Origin: JAVBUZ01 sp031554725
Lineage (GTDB): Bacteria > Bacillota > Clostridia > Lachnospirales > Lachnospiraceae
NCBI GenBank assembly: GCA_031554725.1
Contig: JAVBUZ010000065.1
Span: 1-38,903 of the forward strand
Length of the DNA stretch: 38,903 nt
Direction of reading: 5' to 3'
Below the pieces are notes generated by a model. The model saw only the letters and a list, made by a program, of their open reading frames with translations. It did not search any database and had not been told where the DNA came from. Shown here piece after piece: positions 8,747 to 17,365 of this stretch. Both the position numbers and the translations under genes were made by a program. Each line of letters begins with the position of its first letter. The first letter of the stretch is position 1.

Positions 8747-9931
8747 CTATTTAACCAGCTTCACAAATGCCTCCCCACGCTCCTCAAAGTTCTTAAAGTC
8801 TCCGTAGGACGCGGATGCAGGAGATAGTAGGCAAGCCTTTCCTGGAAGGGTTATTTCCTTTGCTAGTGTCACTGCCGTTTCTAGATTCTCACAGTAGAAG
8901 GTATTGGCATTGTCTTCCACTTCTTTATATATTCTTTTCCCCGACTCATACATGCAAATGAACTGTATGTGGGTATTATCTTTTATGAACTGTACCAATT
9001 GTGTATAGTCAATCTTTCGGTCCATACCACCAAGCAAGATGGTTTGCACATTGGCAACACCTGCTACAGCGCTCATGGTAGCTTCTGGAATGGTTGAAAT
9101 GGAGTCATCGTAATAATCCACCCCATTAATATTTGCGATGTGCTCCAGCCTGTGAGGAAGGCCCTCAAAGTTACTCATGGCCGCCAAAACCTTTGAAGGC
9201 TGGCAAGCAAACACCTTTGTTGCTACTTGATATACAAATTCTCCGTTAAATTGGTTTTGGGCACCAATTAATTTAAGACTATATTTATTTTCCCCCACTG
9301 GAGAAATCATTGTCGTTTGTGCTTTTTTGGCAATTTCAGGTACATTATTTCCCACAAAAAAATAATCTCCTGCTTTTTGATACCTTGCAATATTGCTTTT
9401 TGCATTAAAATAAGCATCTACTGTCTCATAGTAATCTAAGTGCTCTTCGTAAAGATTTAGGAAAATAGAAACATGAGGTGATACCTTTGCATGGGCAAGC
9501 TGATGGCATGACATTTCGAAAACAATGATGGTATCTGATGAAATGTCACCATAGTAATCTAAGCAAGGATAACCAATGTTCCCAAGAAGAATCACTGGCC
9601 TTCCACTACTCTTTTTTAAGACATCTGATAGCATAGTGGAGGTTGTACTTTTTCCCTTAGTTCCTGTTATTCCCACAGTTTGATCTCTAAATTCGCCTAG
9701 AAACAAATCTGTCTGAGAAATGTATTTGGCATGCTCCTCTTTCATTACGATGCCTGGACTTTTAATAATGTAGTCATAGGCTTCTTCATTAATACCTTCT
9801 CTAGTTCCTTCATAGACTTCCAAGGAGCTTACTTCACAAAAAGAATTTAAAAATCTCTCTGTGGATTTTCCTTCTCTTCCATAACCCCAAATCAGTATTT
9901 TTTTACCACACAAATCACTTGTTATGCTCAT
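8747..9931 (-). CDS. murD: MurD-family UDP-MurNAc-L-alanine:glutamate ligase (probably MurD2 type)
   Basis: A 394-residue Mur ligase. It has a Rossmann-like N-terminal domain (KILIWGYGREGKST), the ATP P-loop GTKGKSTT (about residue 91), the central domain with an HLDYY motif, the DDS-TIPEA segment and the C-terminal SPASASYGDFKNFEERG typical of MurD. It would add glutamate to UDP-MurNAc-L-Ala in cytosolic peptidoglycan precursor synthesis. At 394 residues it is shorter than usual MurD (about 440-450), mostly in the N-terminal domain. Its start overlaps the end of the upstream gene by 17 bp. Since that gene looks like MurL, this ligase may use L-Glu, as described for the MurD2/MurL pair of Xanthomonas; that specificity is inference. 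It is followed by repeat copy B. Confidence 0.82.
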   Translation of the reverse strand: MSITSDLCGKKILIWGYGREGKSTERFLNSFCEVSSLEVYEGTREGINEEAYDYIIKSPGIVMKEEHAKYISQTDLFLGEFRDQTVGITGTKGKSTTSTMLSDVLKKSSGRPVILLGNIGYPCLDYYGDISSDTIIVFEMSCHQLAHAKVSPHVSIFLNLYEEHLDYYETVDAYFNAKSNIARYQKAGDYFFVGNNVPEIAKKAQTTMISPVGENKYSLKLIGAQNQFNGEFVYQVATKVFACQPSKVLAAMSNFEGLPHRLEHIANINGVDYYDDSISTIPEATMSAVAGVANVQTILLGGMDRKIDYTQLVQFIKDNTHIQFICMYESGKRIYKEVEDNANTFYCENLETAVTLAKEITLPGKACLLSPASASYGDFKNFEERGEAFVKLVK

Positions 9932-11258
9932 TTTCTATTAAACACCTCTTTAGTATGCCTTGATACTCCTCTGGCACACTATTTTCTTCTACCCAGCCAC
10001 TTAAAATCTGGGAAATATCTCCAACCTCAGCAAGTATACTTTCCATATAACGATTTGTCAATATACTGCTATAGCCTGCTTCTACCAAATATTTTAGGGA
10101 TAAAAGCACTTCATTCCTAGTGCCCACACACTCAAAAGGTTTATTGTCCTCTACTCCAATTAATTCACGGAAACATAAATCCAAGGATTCCTTGTCTAGC
10201 AAATTCTCTCCAAAGATTTGGACAAGCTCATCCTGCGTTAAAAATGGTGCCAAAATAATATATACAAACAAGCATTTTGCGCAGTTAGCACACCATATGC
10301 CTTCCTTACTTCCTACATTACAGCTCCTAAATATCGGATGATACATTTTATATCTTGCAAAAAGCATAGCAATTTGCAACTCACTTAAAGGACGAAGCAG
10401 ACTAAAATAGCGAATTTGTGTGTCCAAAATGGTGCTCATATACCATTCAAAATCCTGCTCAAACTCATAGCTTTTTGAATACTGGTGATTTACATTTGAA
10501 TCCTTTACGGTACTTTCGTTAGCGCTTGTTTCATTGGACAAGGTGATATACTTCTTCTTATGTAAAAAGGCAGTTATCACACTAGAAAATGCTACAATTG
10601 CAGAAAATGGGGTATGGCCATTTAAGTAGCCTTCTTTATTTAGCTCAATTAGTTTTAAATCTAGCTTTCTTTTTACTAGAATATCGCCCGTTTTATAATC
10701 ATATACATCAATAACCTTACTAGTTGCTGCAATTCGGTTGATACTAAAGGTTGTTACATCCTCCTTCGCCGCTCTTAGAACCTCTAAGGAAACAACAGAA
10801 TCCTTTCCACCACCAATTGGAACCAAGCAGCCCTTGTAAACAGCCTCGTCCTTCATCGGTGTGTTCTCACCTTCTTCACAGATAAGCTCTGCAAAATCCT
10901 CCTGTGTGGTTTCTATATCATTTACATAAAAGAACTCACCCAAACCATTAAAATATAACTTTTTCCACCATGCCCTCTGCTGCTTTGATAGTTTTCCGCA
11001 AAGTACCTTGATGGTAGGTGGACAGGCACACTTCCAATAGCTAATAAGCTCTACCATTCCTAGCTGGAAAATAAGATTCTTTAAAATTTCTTCCTCTATC
11101 TCAGCTCCCACTGGGAATTCCCAGGTTGGATGAAATTCGCACAACCCAGGAATGCAGAAATTATATGTAACCTTATAAATACTCTCTAGCTTTTCTATGG
11201 TATAGTCTTTATATATAAACTCTAAATAGTTGTTTCTTAATTCCTCAAACTTATGCAA
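9915..11258 (-). CDS. murL: MurL-like UDP-MurNAc-L-Ala-L-Glu epimerase
   Basis: A 447-residue protein with an ATP-pyrophosphatase PP-loop GGGKDS (residues 149-154) and a Cys cluster near 315-325 (C...WCANCAKC). This combination, and its position translationally coupled to a MurD-type ligase, fits MurL, which uses ATP to epimerise the terminal L-Glu of UDP-MurNAc-L-Ala-L-Glu to D-Glu. The start is a TTG at 11258, supported by AGGAGG eight bases before it; no ATG is in a better position. A promoter with TATAAT (11314-11319, minus strand) lies upstream. Family assignment rests on motif and context memory; an unrelated PP-loop enzyme remains possible. Confidence 0.68.
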   Translation of the reverse strand: MHKFEELRNNYLEFIYKDYTIEKLESIYKVTYNFCIPGLCEFHPTWEFPVGAEIEEEILKNLIFQLGMVELISYWKCACPPTIKVLCGKLSKQQRAWWKKLYFNGLGEFFYVNDIETTQEDFAELICEEGENTPMKDEAVYKGCLVPIGGGKDSVVSLEVLRAAKEDVTTFSINRIAATSKVIDVYDYKTGDILVKRKLDLKLIELNKEGYLNGHTPFSAIVAFSSVITAFLHKKKYITLSNETSANESTVKDSNVNHQYSKSYEFEQDFEWYMSTILDTQIRYFSLLRPLSELQIAMLFARYKMYHPIFRSCNVGSKEGIWCANCAKCLFVYIILAPFLTQDELVQIFGENLLDKESLDLCFRELIGVEDNKPFECVGTRNEVLLSLKYLVEAGYSSILTNRYMESILAEVGDISQILSGWVEENSVPEEYQGILKRCLIENEHNK

Positions 11259-11313
11259 GCCAGCATCCTCCTAGCGATTCTATATGTTTAATATATACAT
11301 TTCCAAATAAATT

Positions 11314-11342
11314 ATTATACATTGCTAATAGTAACATTTTAA
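11314..11342 (-). promoter_or_regulatory. Probable sigma-A promoter of the murL-murD operon
   Basis: On the minus strand a perfect -10 box TATAAT (11314-11319) lies 17 bp from TTAAAA (11337-11342), a poor but possible -35. The -10 is about 55 bp from the TTG start. Confidence 0.5.
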
Positions 11343-11419
11343 CATGCCCTTGTCTAAAAGAAAATATAGAAAAAAATAGTTGCTTTTCGTTGGTTTTTGT
11401 TTATTTTCTACATGCCTTA

Positions 11420-11432
11420 ATAGCAAAGCTAT
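11420..11432. promoter_or_regulatory. Inverted repeat upstream of the GH115 gene (possible operator)
   Basis: ATAGC-AAA-GCTAT is a perfect 5-bp inverted repeat 46 bp before the GH115 start, next to possible -10 sequences (TATAGT 11435-11440, TATATT 11446-11451). The half site TAGCAA recurs as an inverted repeat between GH127 and its AraC regulator (17314-17330). Confidence 0.35.
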
Positions 11433-11478
11433 GCTATAGTTTAGTTATATTGTATTTTCACAAATGGGAGGATTTTTT

Positions 11479-13476
11479 ATGTTTAGTTTACACTCTAATA
11501 CAAAAATTACATCGCATATAAATACACCACCTGTTAATAATGCTATCGCTATGTTAAAAAGGGATATGGAGAAAAGATTCCTTCCTTCAGATTCACCTAT
11601 TAATTACATAAGTCTTACAATTGCAAAAGATATGGATGATGAAGCCTTTCGCATTGTCATTTCAAGAGATATTTCTATCTTTGCCAAGGACGACTTAGGT
11701 TTTGTTTATGGGCTCCTTTCGATTAGCGAATTGCACTTAGGCATTAGGCCTTTTTGGTTTTGGCTAGATCAGAAAATTGACAAAGTAGAAAACATATTAA
11801 TTATAGAAGATACCTATTATTCACCCAAACCTAGGGTTCGCTTCCGTGGTTGGTTTTTTAACGATGAAGTTTTATTTATGAAATGGAATATAGATAGAGA
11901 ATATACATGGCGCATGGCATTTGAGGCCCTACTACGTTGTGGTGGAAACCTTACGATTCCAGGCACAGATAAGCTATCCCATCGAAATGCAAAGCTGGCT
12001 TCCAGCATGGGACTATGGATTACCCATCACCATGCAGAGCCTTTGGGAGCAGAAATGTTTGTACGTGCTTATCCCGGTATTGAGCCTGATTTTGATGAAC
12101 ATCCAGAGCTGTTCTTTCAGTTATGGCAACGTGCTGTTCTTGATCAAAAGGATTATAAGGTTATTTGGAACCTATGCTTTCGCGGACAAGGAGACTGTCC
12201 GTTTTGGGCCACTGATACCACGGGGAAATATGATACTCCCGAAAAGCAAGGTGCACTTATTACCAAACTAATCAAAGAGCAATGTGACATTGTGAAAAAA
12301 CATGTAAAGAACCCTATTTTCTGCACTAATCTTTATGGCGAAATTATGGAACTTTATGAGGGGGGACATTTAGATTTAGATCCGCAAATCATTAAAGTTC
12401 GAGCTGATAACGGTTTTGGCAAAATGGTAACAAGGCGCCGCGACAACCACAGCATGCGAATCTCTTCTATGCCCGACAAGGATGATAAGGGAAGGCAGGG
12501 AATTTATTATCATGTCTCTTTTTATGATTTGCAAGCGGCGAATCATATAACAATGCTCCCTAACAGCGTTAATTTTGTGAGCAAAGAGCTGGATCAAGTT
12601 CTAGCAAATGGCGGTGATGATTTTTGGGTAGTCAACTGTTCCAATGTTCGCCCACACGTTTACTACTTGGATGCCATTCGCAAAAAATGGTTTGGTCAAG
12701 AGGTGTCGGATCGAAATCACAGTGTTGCTTTTACCGCAGAATACTTTTCTCCCAATTCCAATATAAGTAAGTGCTTTGCCGAATATCCAAACGCCATGCT
12801 TTCCTATGGTAACGAAGATGATGAGCACGCAGGCGAGCAATTCTATACAGAAAACATACGTATCCTAGCTCATCACTTAATTACCTGCAGAACCGATCAA
12901 GCCCCTGAGCTCCTTTGGCTCACTGGCGATTTAGACTTCACTCAGCAAATTCGTTACTTAGGAAATATTTGCGAAGAAGGTTATCGTAAGTTAGTCGCAT
13001 TTGAAGCTTTATGTAAAAAAACCAGTGACAAATTAAAGGATTCGCAGAAGCTACTCTTTGACTCTACCCTTCTTTTGAACGCACAAATACATAAAAACTG
13101 CGCTGAGGCAGTTATTTCTTTTGCCAATGCTTATGAGGAATATCTTGCGGAGAACTATAAGGAAGCATTCATGGGAATGGGCAAGTGCGCAGAATGTTTT
13201 GATTTTGCCAATCGCCAAATGCGTAATAGTGAGTATGGCATATGGAAAGGCTTTTATCAAAACGATTGTTTTACAGATATAAAGCATAGTGCTTATATGG
13301 CCCGAAAGATAATGGGACTACTACGTGAACTCGGTGATAATGTTCGTCATGACGCATGGTATCGAGATGCAACCTATCGTGAAGAGGATAAAAATGTTTA
13401 TTTACTTCTTGTACTAGACAATCATATGACTGATTGGGAATTATATAAAGCTATGAGGGAGGCAGAAAAAAAATGA
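11479..13476 (+). CDS. Glycoside hydrolase family 115 (alpha-glucuronidase-like)
   Basis: A 665-residue enzyme with the hallmark GH115 segments: RVRFRGWFFNDE (about 119-130), ITHHHAEPLGAEMF, the CFRGQGDCPFW loop, a YGEIMELY segment, RADNGFGKMV and YYHVSFYDLQAANH. GH115 enzymes remove (methyl)glucuronic acid from xylan and related plant heteropolymers. No signal peptide is seen, so it acts in the cytoplasm on imported oligosaccharides. Most GH115 proteins have 800-1000 residues; here the C-terminal extension is short. The start at 11479 follows GGGAGG; an ATG at 11464 overlaps that site and is rejected. Its TGA overlaps the ATG of the GH42 gene (ATGA), so the two are translationally coupled. 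Confidence 0.85.
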   Translation: MFSLHSNTKITSHINTPPVNNAIAMLKRDMEKRFLPSDSPINYISLTIAKDMDDEAFRIVISRDISIFAKDDLGFVYGLLSISELHLGIRPFWFWLDQKIDKVENILIIEDTYYSPKPRVRFRGWFFNDEVLFMKWNIDREYTWRMAFEALLRCGGNLTIPGTDKLSHRNAKLASSMGLWITHHHAEPLGAEMFVRAYPGIEPDFDEHPELFFQLWQRAVLDQKDYKVIWNLCFRGQGDCPFWATDTTGKYDTPEKQGALITKLIKEQCDIVKKHVKNPIFCTNLYGEIMELYEGGHLDLDPQIIKVRADNGFGKMVTRRRDNHSMRISSMPDKDDKGRQGIYYHVSFYDLQAANHITMLPNSVNFVSKELDQVLANGGDDFWVVNCSNVRPHVYYLDAIRKKWFGQEVSDRNHSVAFTAEYFSPNSNISKCFAEYPNAMLSYGNEDDEHAGEQFYTENIRILAHHLITCRTDQAPELLWLTGDLDFTQQIRYLGNICEEGYRKLVAFEALCKKTSDKLKDSQKLLFDSTLLLNAQIHKNCAEAVISFANAYEEYLAENYKEAFMGMGKCAECFDFANRQMRNSEYGIWKGFYQNDCFTDIKHSAYMARKIMGLLRELGDNVRHDAWYRDATYREEDKNVYLLLVLDNHMTDWELYKAMREAEKK

Positions 13477-15446
13477 TTTTTGGCGTAGATTATTATCCTG
13501 AGCATTGGGACAAAGAGGAATGGAAAGAACAAGCAAGGCTCATGAAGGAAGGCAACTTTAACACGGTAAGAATGGGTGAATTTGCTTGGAAGCTTTTCGA
13601 AAAGGAAGAAGGGGTTTTTGACTTCTCTTTACTTGATGAAGCAATCGATATTTTAGCAAAAGAAGGAATCAGAGTAATTCTTGGCACCCCAACTGCAGCA
13701 CCTCCAAAGTGGCTAGCAAATCGTTATGATATCTTGCAAGAAGATAGATATGGACGAAAAAGAGCCTGGGGTTCAAGAAGGGAATGTTGTGCTAACAGTG
13801 CTGATTATTTAGATAAGTCGTGTATTATTGTTGAGAAAATGGCTGCCCATTATCAAAACAATCCAAACATCATTGCTTGGCAAATCGATAATGAATTTGG
13901 CTGCCACAATAGCACTCGTTGCTACTGTGAAAGCTGTCGCAAAGCATTTTCCATCTATCTTAAAGAGCGCTATGAAAGCATTGATGCTTTAAATAAGACT
14001 TGGGGTAATGTTTTTTGGAGTCTTGATTATGACTGCTTTGATGACATCATTTTACCAGGCTATAATGCCTGTGAAGCGGAGAATTTCCCTACCTTTGCCC
14101 ATAATCCTAGTCTTGACTTAGAATTTAGACGCTTTTCATCTGATTCATGGGTCAGCTATCAAAAGATGCAAATTGAAATCCTCAAAAAGTATACCAGCTT
14201 ACCCATCACCCATAACCTGATGGGACATTTTTCCGACATTGACTATTATAACTTAGCAAAGGACCTAGATTTTGTTTCTTGGGATAATTATCCCGACAAT
14301 CAATGGGGCTCGTCCGAGTATGAATATGTTTCCATGGCTCATGAAGTCATGCGTGGTGTAAAAGACAAAAACTTTATTGTTATGGAAGAGCAATCCGGTC
14401 CTTGTGGATGGGATAAGCTTGGCTCTACACCTAGACCTGGGCAGCTTCGTCTTTGGACCTATCAGGCTCTTGCTCATGGCGGGGAGGGAATTGTTTATTT
14501 CCGCTTCCGTACGGCGTTATTTGGTATGGAGCAATATTGGTACGGCGTCCTTGATCATGATGGTATTCCCGGCAGACGCTTTTACGAGCTTCAGCAAACC
14601 GGACAGGAGCTACAAAAAATTGAGCCGCACCTTGCAAGTAGTTCTAACAAGTACGAAACTCTCATTGTAAAATCCTATGACAATGTTTGGGGACATGATA
14701 TTAAACAGCATACCAATAGATATAATTATAATAACCTACTCTATTCCTACTATAAAGCTAACGCTCATTTCAACATTCCCACTGCTGTTTCTAGGGAAAG
14801 CTATGAAAAGTATAAAGTAGTCTATATGCCTTCCTATAACATTGTAAAGACTGAGGACGAAAAAGAACTAAGTGCCTATGTCGAAAATGGTGGCACCTTA
14901 GTTTTAACCTTCCGCAGTGGTACAAGAGATAGTTACAATAATGTGATGCCTCTTACCGTTCCTGGCGTCTTTTCTAAACTTGCTGGTATTACCGTAAGGG
15001 ATTTTGATGCTTTACGTAGACCAGTTCCCGTTATCAGTCTATCTGAAATCGAAGATGTTGTAGGAACTGCCAGTATATGGTGTGATATTATTGACCCAGT
15101 TACTGCGAAGCCTTTATTCGTATATGCTAGCGAGTATTATAAGGATAAACCGGCCATTACCGTAAATACTTATGGAAAAGGTCGCGTTTACTACATCGGT
15201 TGTGACCTTGATGAGCAAACCATGCTTACTTTAGTTGCTTACATTTCCAAAGAGGCTAATGTTACCATGTATGATTTGCCTCAGGGGGTAGAAATGCTAA
15301 AAAGAGACACTTGCGTCATTTTACTAAACCATAACGAGTACGAAGTGTCCCTTTCTTGTTCTGGGAAATCCCTTATTAGTGATGTGCCATTTTCTGGAAT
15401 ACTTCCTGCTTATGGAGTGGAAGTATTGGAAGCCACATTAAAGTAA
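13473..15446 (+). CDS. GH42 beta-galactosidase
   Basis: A 657-residue cytoplasmic beta-galactosidase. The N-terminal TIM barrel carries the acid/base in DNEFG (Glu141) and the nucleophile in VMEEQSG (Glu305). A structural zinc site is complete: Cys106, Cys150, Cys152 and Cys155. A trimerisation beta/alpha domain (about 400-600) and a small C-terminal beta domain follow, so the length is normal. It would cleave beta-galactosides such as pectic galactan or arabinogalactan oligosaccharides; with GH115 and GH127 beside it, plant side chains are more likely than lactose. It starts within the GH115 stop (ATGA at 13473-13476) and its last 37 bp overlap the convergent GH127 gene. Confidence 0.93.
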   Translation: MIFGVDYYPEHWDKEEWKEQARLMKEGNFNTVRMGEFAWKLFEKEEGVFDFSLLDEAIDILAKEGIRVILGTPTAAPPKWLANRYDILQEDRYGRKRAWGSRRECCANSADYLDKSCIIVEKMAAHYQNNPNIIAWQIDNEFGCHNSTRCYCESCRKAFSIYLKERYESIDALNKTWGNVFWSLDYDCFDDIILPGYNACEAENFPTFAHNPSLDLEFRRFSSDSWVSYQKMQIEILKKYTSLPITHNLMGHFSDIDYYNLAKDLDFVSWDNYPDNQWGSSEYEYVSMAHEVMRGVKDKNFIVMEEQSGPCGWDKLGSTPRPGQLRLWTYQALAHGGEGIVYFRFRTALFGMEQYWYGVLDHDGIPGRRFYELQQTGQELQKIEPHLASSSNKYETLIVKSYDNVWGHDIKQHTNRYNYNNLLYSYYKANAHFNIPTAVSRESYEKYKVVYMPSYNIVKTEDEKELSAYVENGGTLVLTFRSGTRDSYNNVMPLTVPGVFSKLAGITVRDFDALRRPVPVISLSEIEDVVGTASIWCDIIDPVTAKPLFVYASEYYKDKPAITVNTYGKGRVYYIGCDLDEQTMLTLVAYISKEANVTMYDLPQGVEMLKRDTCVILLNHNEYEVSLSCSGKSLISDVPFSGILPAYGVEVLEATLK

Positions 15447-17239
15447 ATCGCATAGTTCTCGTCGGTTACATCATAAAGTGGTACAAACTCCATGTTCTTA
15501 GCTTGGTGTAGAGTCTTGTATGATCCTTGCTTCCAAGGAAATACACTATAGGTATGCTCGTACTGTGGTAAGAAGGTTTCCTCTAGCTTTTCCTTATCAC
15601 AATATAATTCACGTTCTTTATCACAGAGTCCTGCTAAAACGATTGGCCCTTCTACAACCGCGCAGGACTCTGGAATATCTTCCAGGGGCACTAGGGCAAG
15701 CTCTGCTGGGAAGAAAATTAGAATTTCATCCAACTGCCAAGCTCTATCTATATTTATATAGCCATCTACTATTTCATAATCATCTATTTTCTCTCCATTT
15801 ATCGTTAATGAAGGTTTTTCCTTCACCCATCCTGGAACACGTAGAGAAAGTGTAAAACGCTCCGCCTTGGGCGCTGCAATTTGAAACTTTAGTGACCATC
15901 TGGACATTTGACTATCGTCCTTTTCATCAAAGAGTGCAAGGTCATTGTAGTATTTCATATTTACGCATTGCTCTACTGTTACTTCCACATCCTCTCTTAC
16001 CCAGTTTAATTTGGATGGAATATACTGACCTACAACAAGTCTGTCCGCACCTTCAAAATAAATAAGTGAATTGTACAGAGTCTGAGCCTGTACCATGGTT
16101 CCATGACAGCACCAGAAGTCATGTGTTTTCGAGCCCCATTTCTTTTTACTTCCCGCCTTCATGGGTAGGAAATAGGTAGGCATTCCTGTATATTTATTTT
16201 GCTGTGCCAAAAATCCATTGTAAAGATTTTTTTCAATATAATCTGCATAGGCTGTATCCCCAGTCCACTTATAAAGATAAGAGGCTGTTCTTACCATGTT
16301 ATAAACCGTACAAAATTCCTGATTTGATTCGCTCTGAAAATGTCCCATTCTGTAAGGATGTGTCCAATATTCACCAGCATTTTGTCCGCCGGTGCAGTAA
16401 TAGCCTCTATCTGTAACTGCACACTTCCAAAAGGCTTCCACAATCTGTTTCCACTTCTCTTCCCCTGTGATTTCATAAAGCTTTGCTGCTCCGTGAGACC
16501 AAGGTATACTTGCGTTGGCATGGCAGCTAGTTAAGGCATCTTTTCCCTCTAGTAAGTCTCTAAAAATTCCAGGCTCACTATACTTTTTTGCAAGCTCAAA
16601 ATACTTTTCCTGATTTGTTATTTCATAAAGGGTAGCCCACAACTCTAGCATGCCTGACTCTTCCCCTTTATATATGGCATGAGGGTTTCTTAGCAGCATC
16701 TCATCTGTCCACTTCACATACCAATTGCTCAGTTTATCAATTACCTCAAGAGCGGTTTTATTTCCAGCATAAGTATAGGCGTGCATTAAACCTAAAATAG
16801 TTTTGTGCATTACATATTGTGGTGACCAAATATTTTGACCCATTTCTAGTTTATCAAAATATTTTTCTGGAATAGAGCCAATCCATTCTCCCCCATTTAG
16901 TTCCTGACATCTATGTAGCTCATCTACAATAGTATCTAGCTTTGCTTTTAGCTCATAGTCTCCCTCCGATGCATAAATAGAAGCCGCCGCAGAAAGCCAG
17001 TGACCTAAAAAGTGTCCTCTAAGCTGGCAGGTTGGTGCCTCCCAGCCCCAGTGAAGCTGCGCTATGCTTGGATCATGCATTACCTGTAAACCCGGTATAA
17101 TAATTCCCGCCTCTAAATAAAAGTTTTGCAAAAGTCCTTGGTTTGATAAGCTCTTTAAATACTCACTATTTAATTCAAATCTTTCACGAAAGAGTCCTGG
17201 TAACAGCATAACCATCTTATTTTCTACTGATTTTAACAT
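15410..17239 (-). CDS. GH127-type beta-L-arabinofuranosidase (DUF1680)
   Basis: A 609-residue alpha/alpha-barrel enzyme. The zinc-thiolate active site known from Bifidobacterium HypBA1 is visible: QEFC (Glu308, Cys310) and FWCCHG (Cys377, the expected nucleophile, and Cys378). It would release beta-linked L-arabinofuranose from glycoprotein or pectic side chains in the cytoplasm; related DUF1680 families (GH146 and others) share this site, so the substrate is not certain. The start at 17239 is chosen for its GGAGGG ribosome binding site; the frame stays open upstream to 17434 but would overlap the divergent AraC gene. The 3' end overlaps the convergent GH42 gene by 37 bp. Confidence 0.88.
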   Translation of the reverse strand: MLKSVENKMVMLLPGLFRERFELNSEYLKSLSNQGLLQNFYLEAGIIIPGLQVMHDPSIAQLHWGWEAPTCQLRGHFLGHWLSAAASIYASEGDYELKAKLDTIVDELHRCQELNGGEWIGSIPEKYFDKLEMGQNIWSPQYVMHKTILGLMHAYTYAGNKTALEVIDKLSNWYVKWTDEMLLRNPHAIYKGEESGMLELWATLYEITNQEKYFELAKKYSEPGIFRDLLEGKDALTSCHANASIPWSHGAAKLYEITGEEKWKQIVEAFWKCAVTDRGYYCTGGQNAGEYWTHPYRMGHFQSESNQEFCTVYNMVRTASYLYKWTGDTAYADYIEKNLYNGFLAQQNKYTGMPTYFLPMKAGSKKKWGSKTHDFWCCHGTMVQAQTLYNSLIYFEGADRLVVGQYIPSKLNWVREDVEVTVEQCVNMKYYNDLALFDEKDDSQMSRWSLKFQIAAPKAERFTLSLRVPGWVKEKPSLTINGEKIDDYEIVDGYINIDRAWQLDEILIFFPAELALVPLEDIPESCAVVEGPIVLAGLCDKERELYCDKEKLEETFLPQYEHTYSVFPWKQGSYKTLHQAKNMEFVPLYDVTDENYAIYFNVASNTSTP

Positions 17240-17313
17240 TCTTTTCCCTCCAAATTGACGTAGACATTTCTTTTTTAATAAAGTATCATATTTATAATAT
17301 AAATTATAAGTTT

Positions 17314-17330
17314 TTGCTACTTTATAGCAA
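17314..17330. promoter_or_regulatory. Inverted repeat between GH127 and AraC genes (possible operator)
   Basis: TTGCTA-CTTTA-TAGCAA is a perfect 6-bp inverted repeat in the 126-bp divergent promoter region, 36 bp before the AraC start, beside AT-rich sequence (17291-17310) that could hold the -10 boxes. Binding by the AraC protein is inferred. Confidence 0.4.
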
Positions 17331-17365
17331 CTTACAAAAGCATAAAAAAGGTGGTGTATTCTTAG

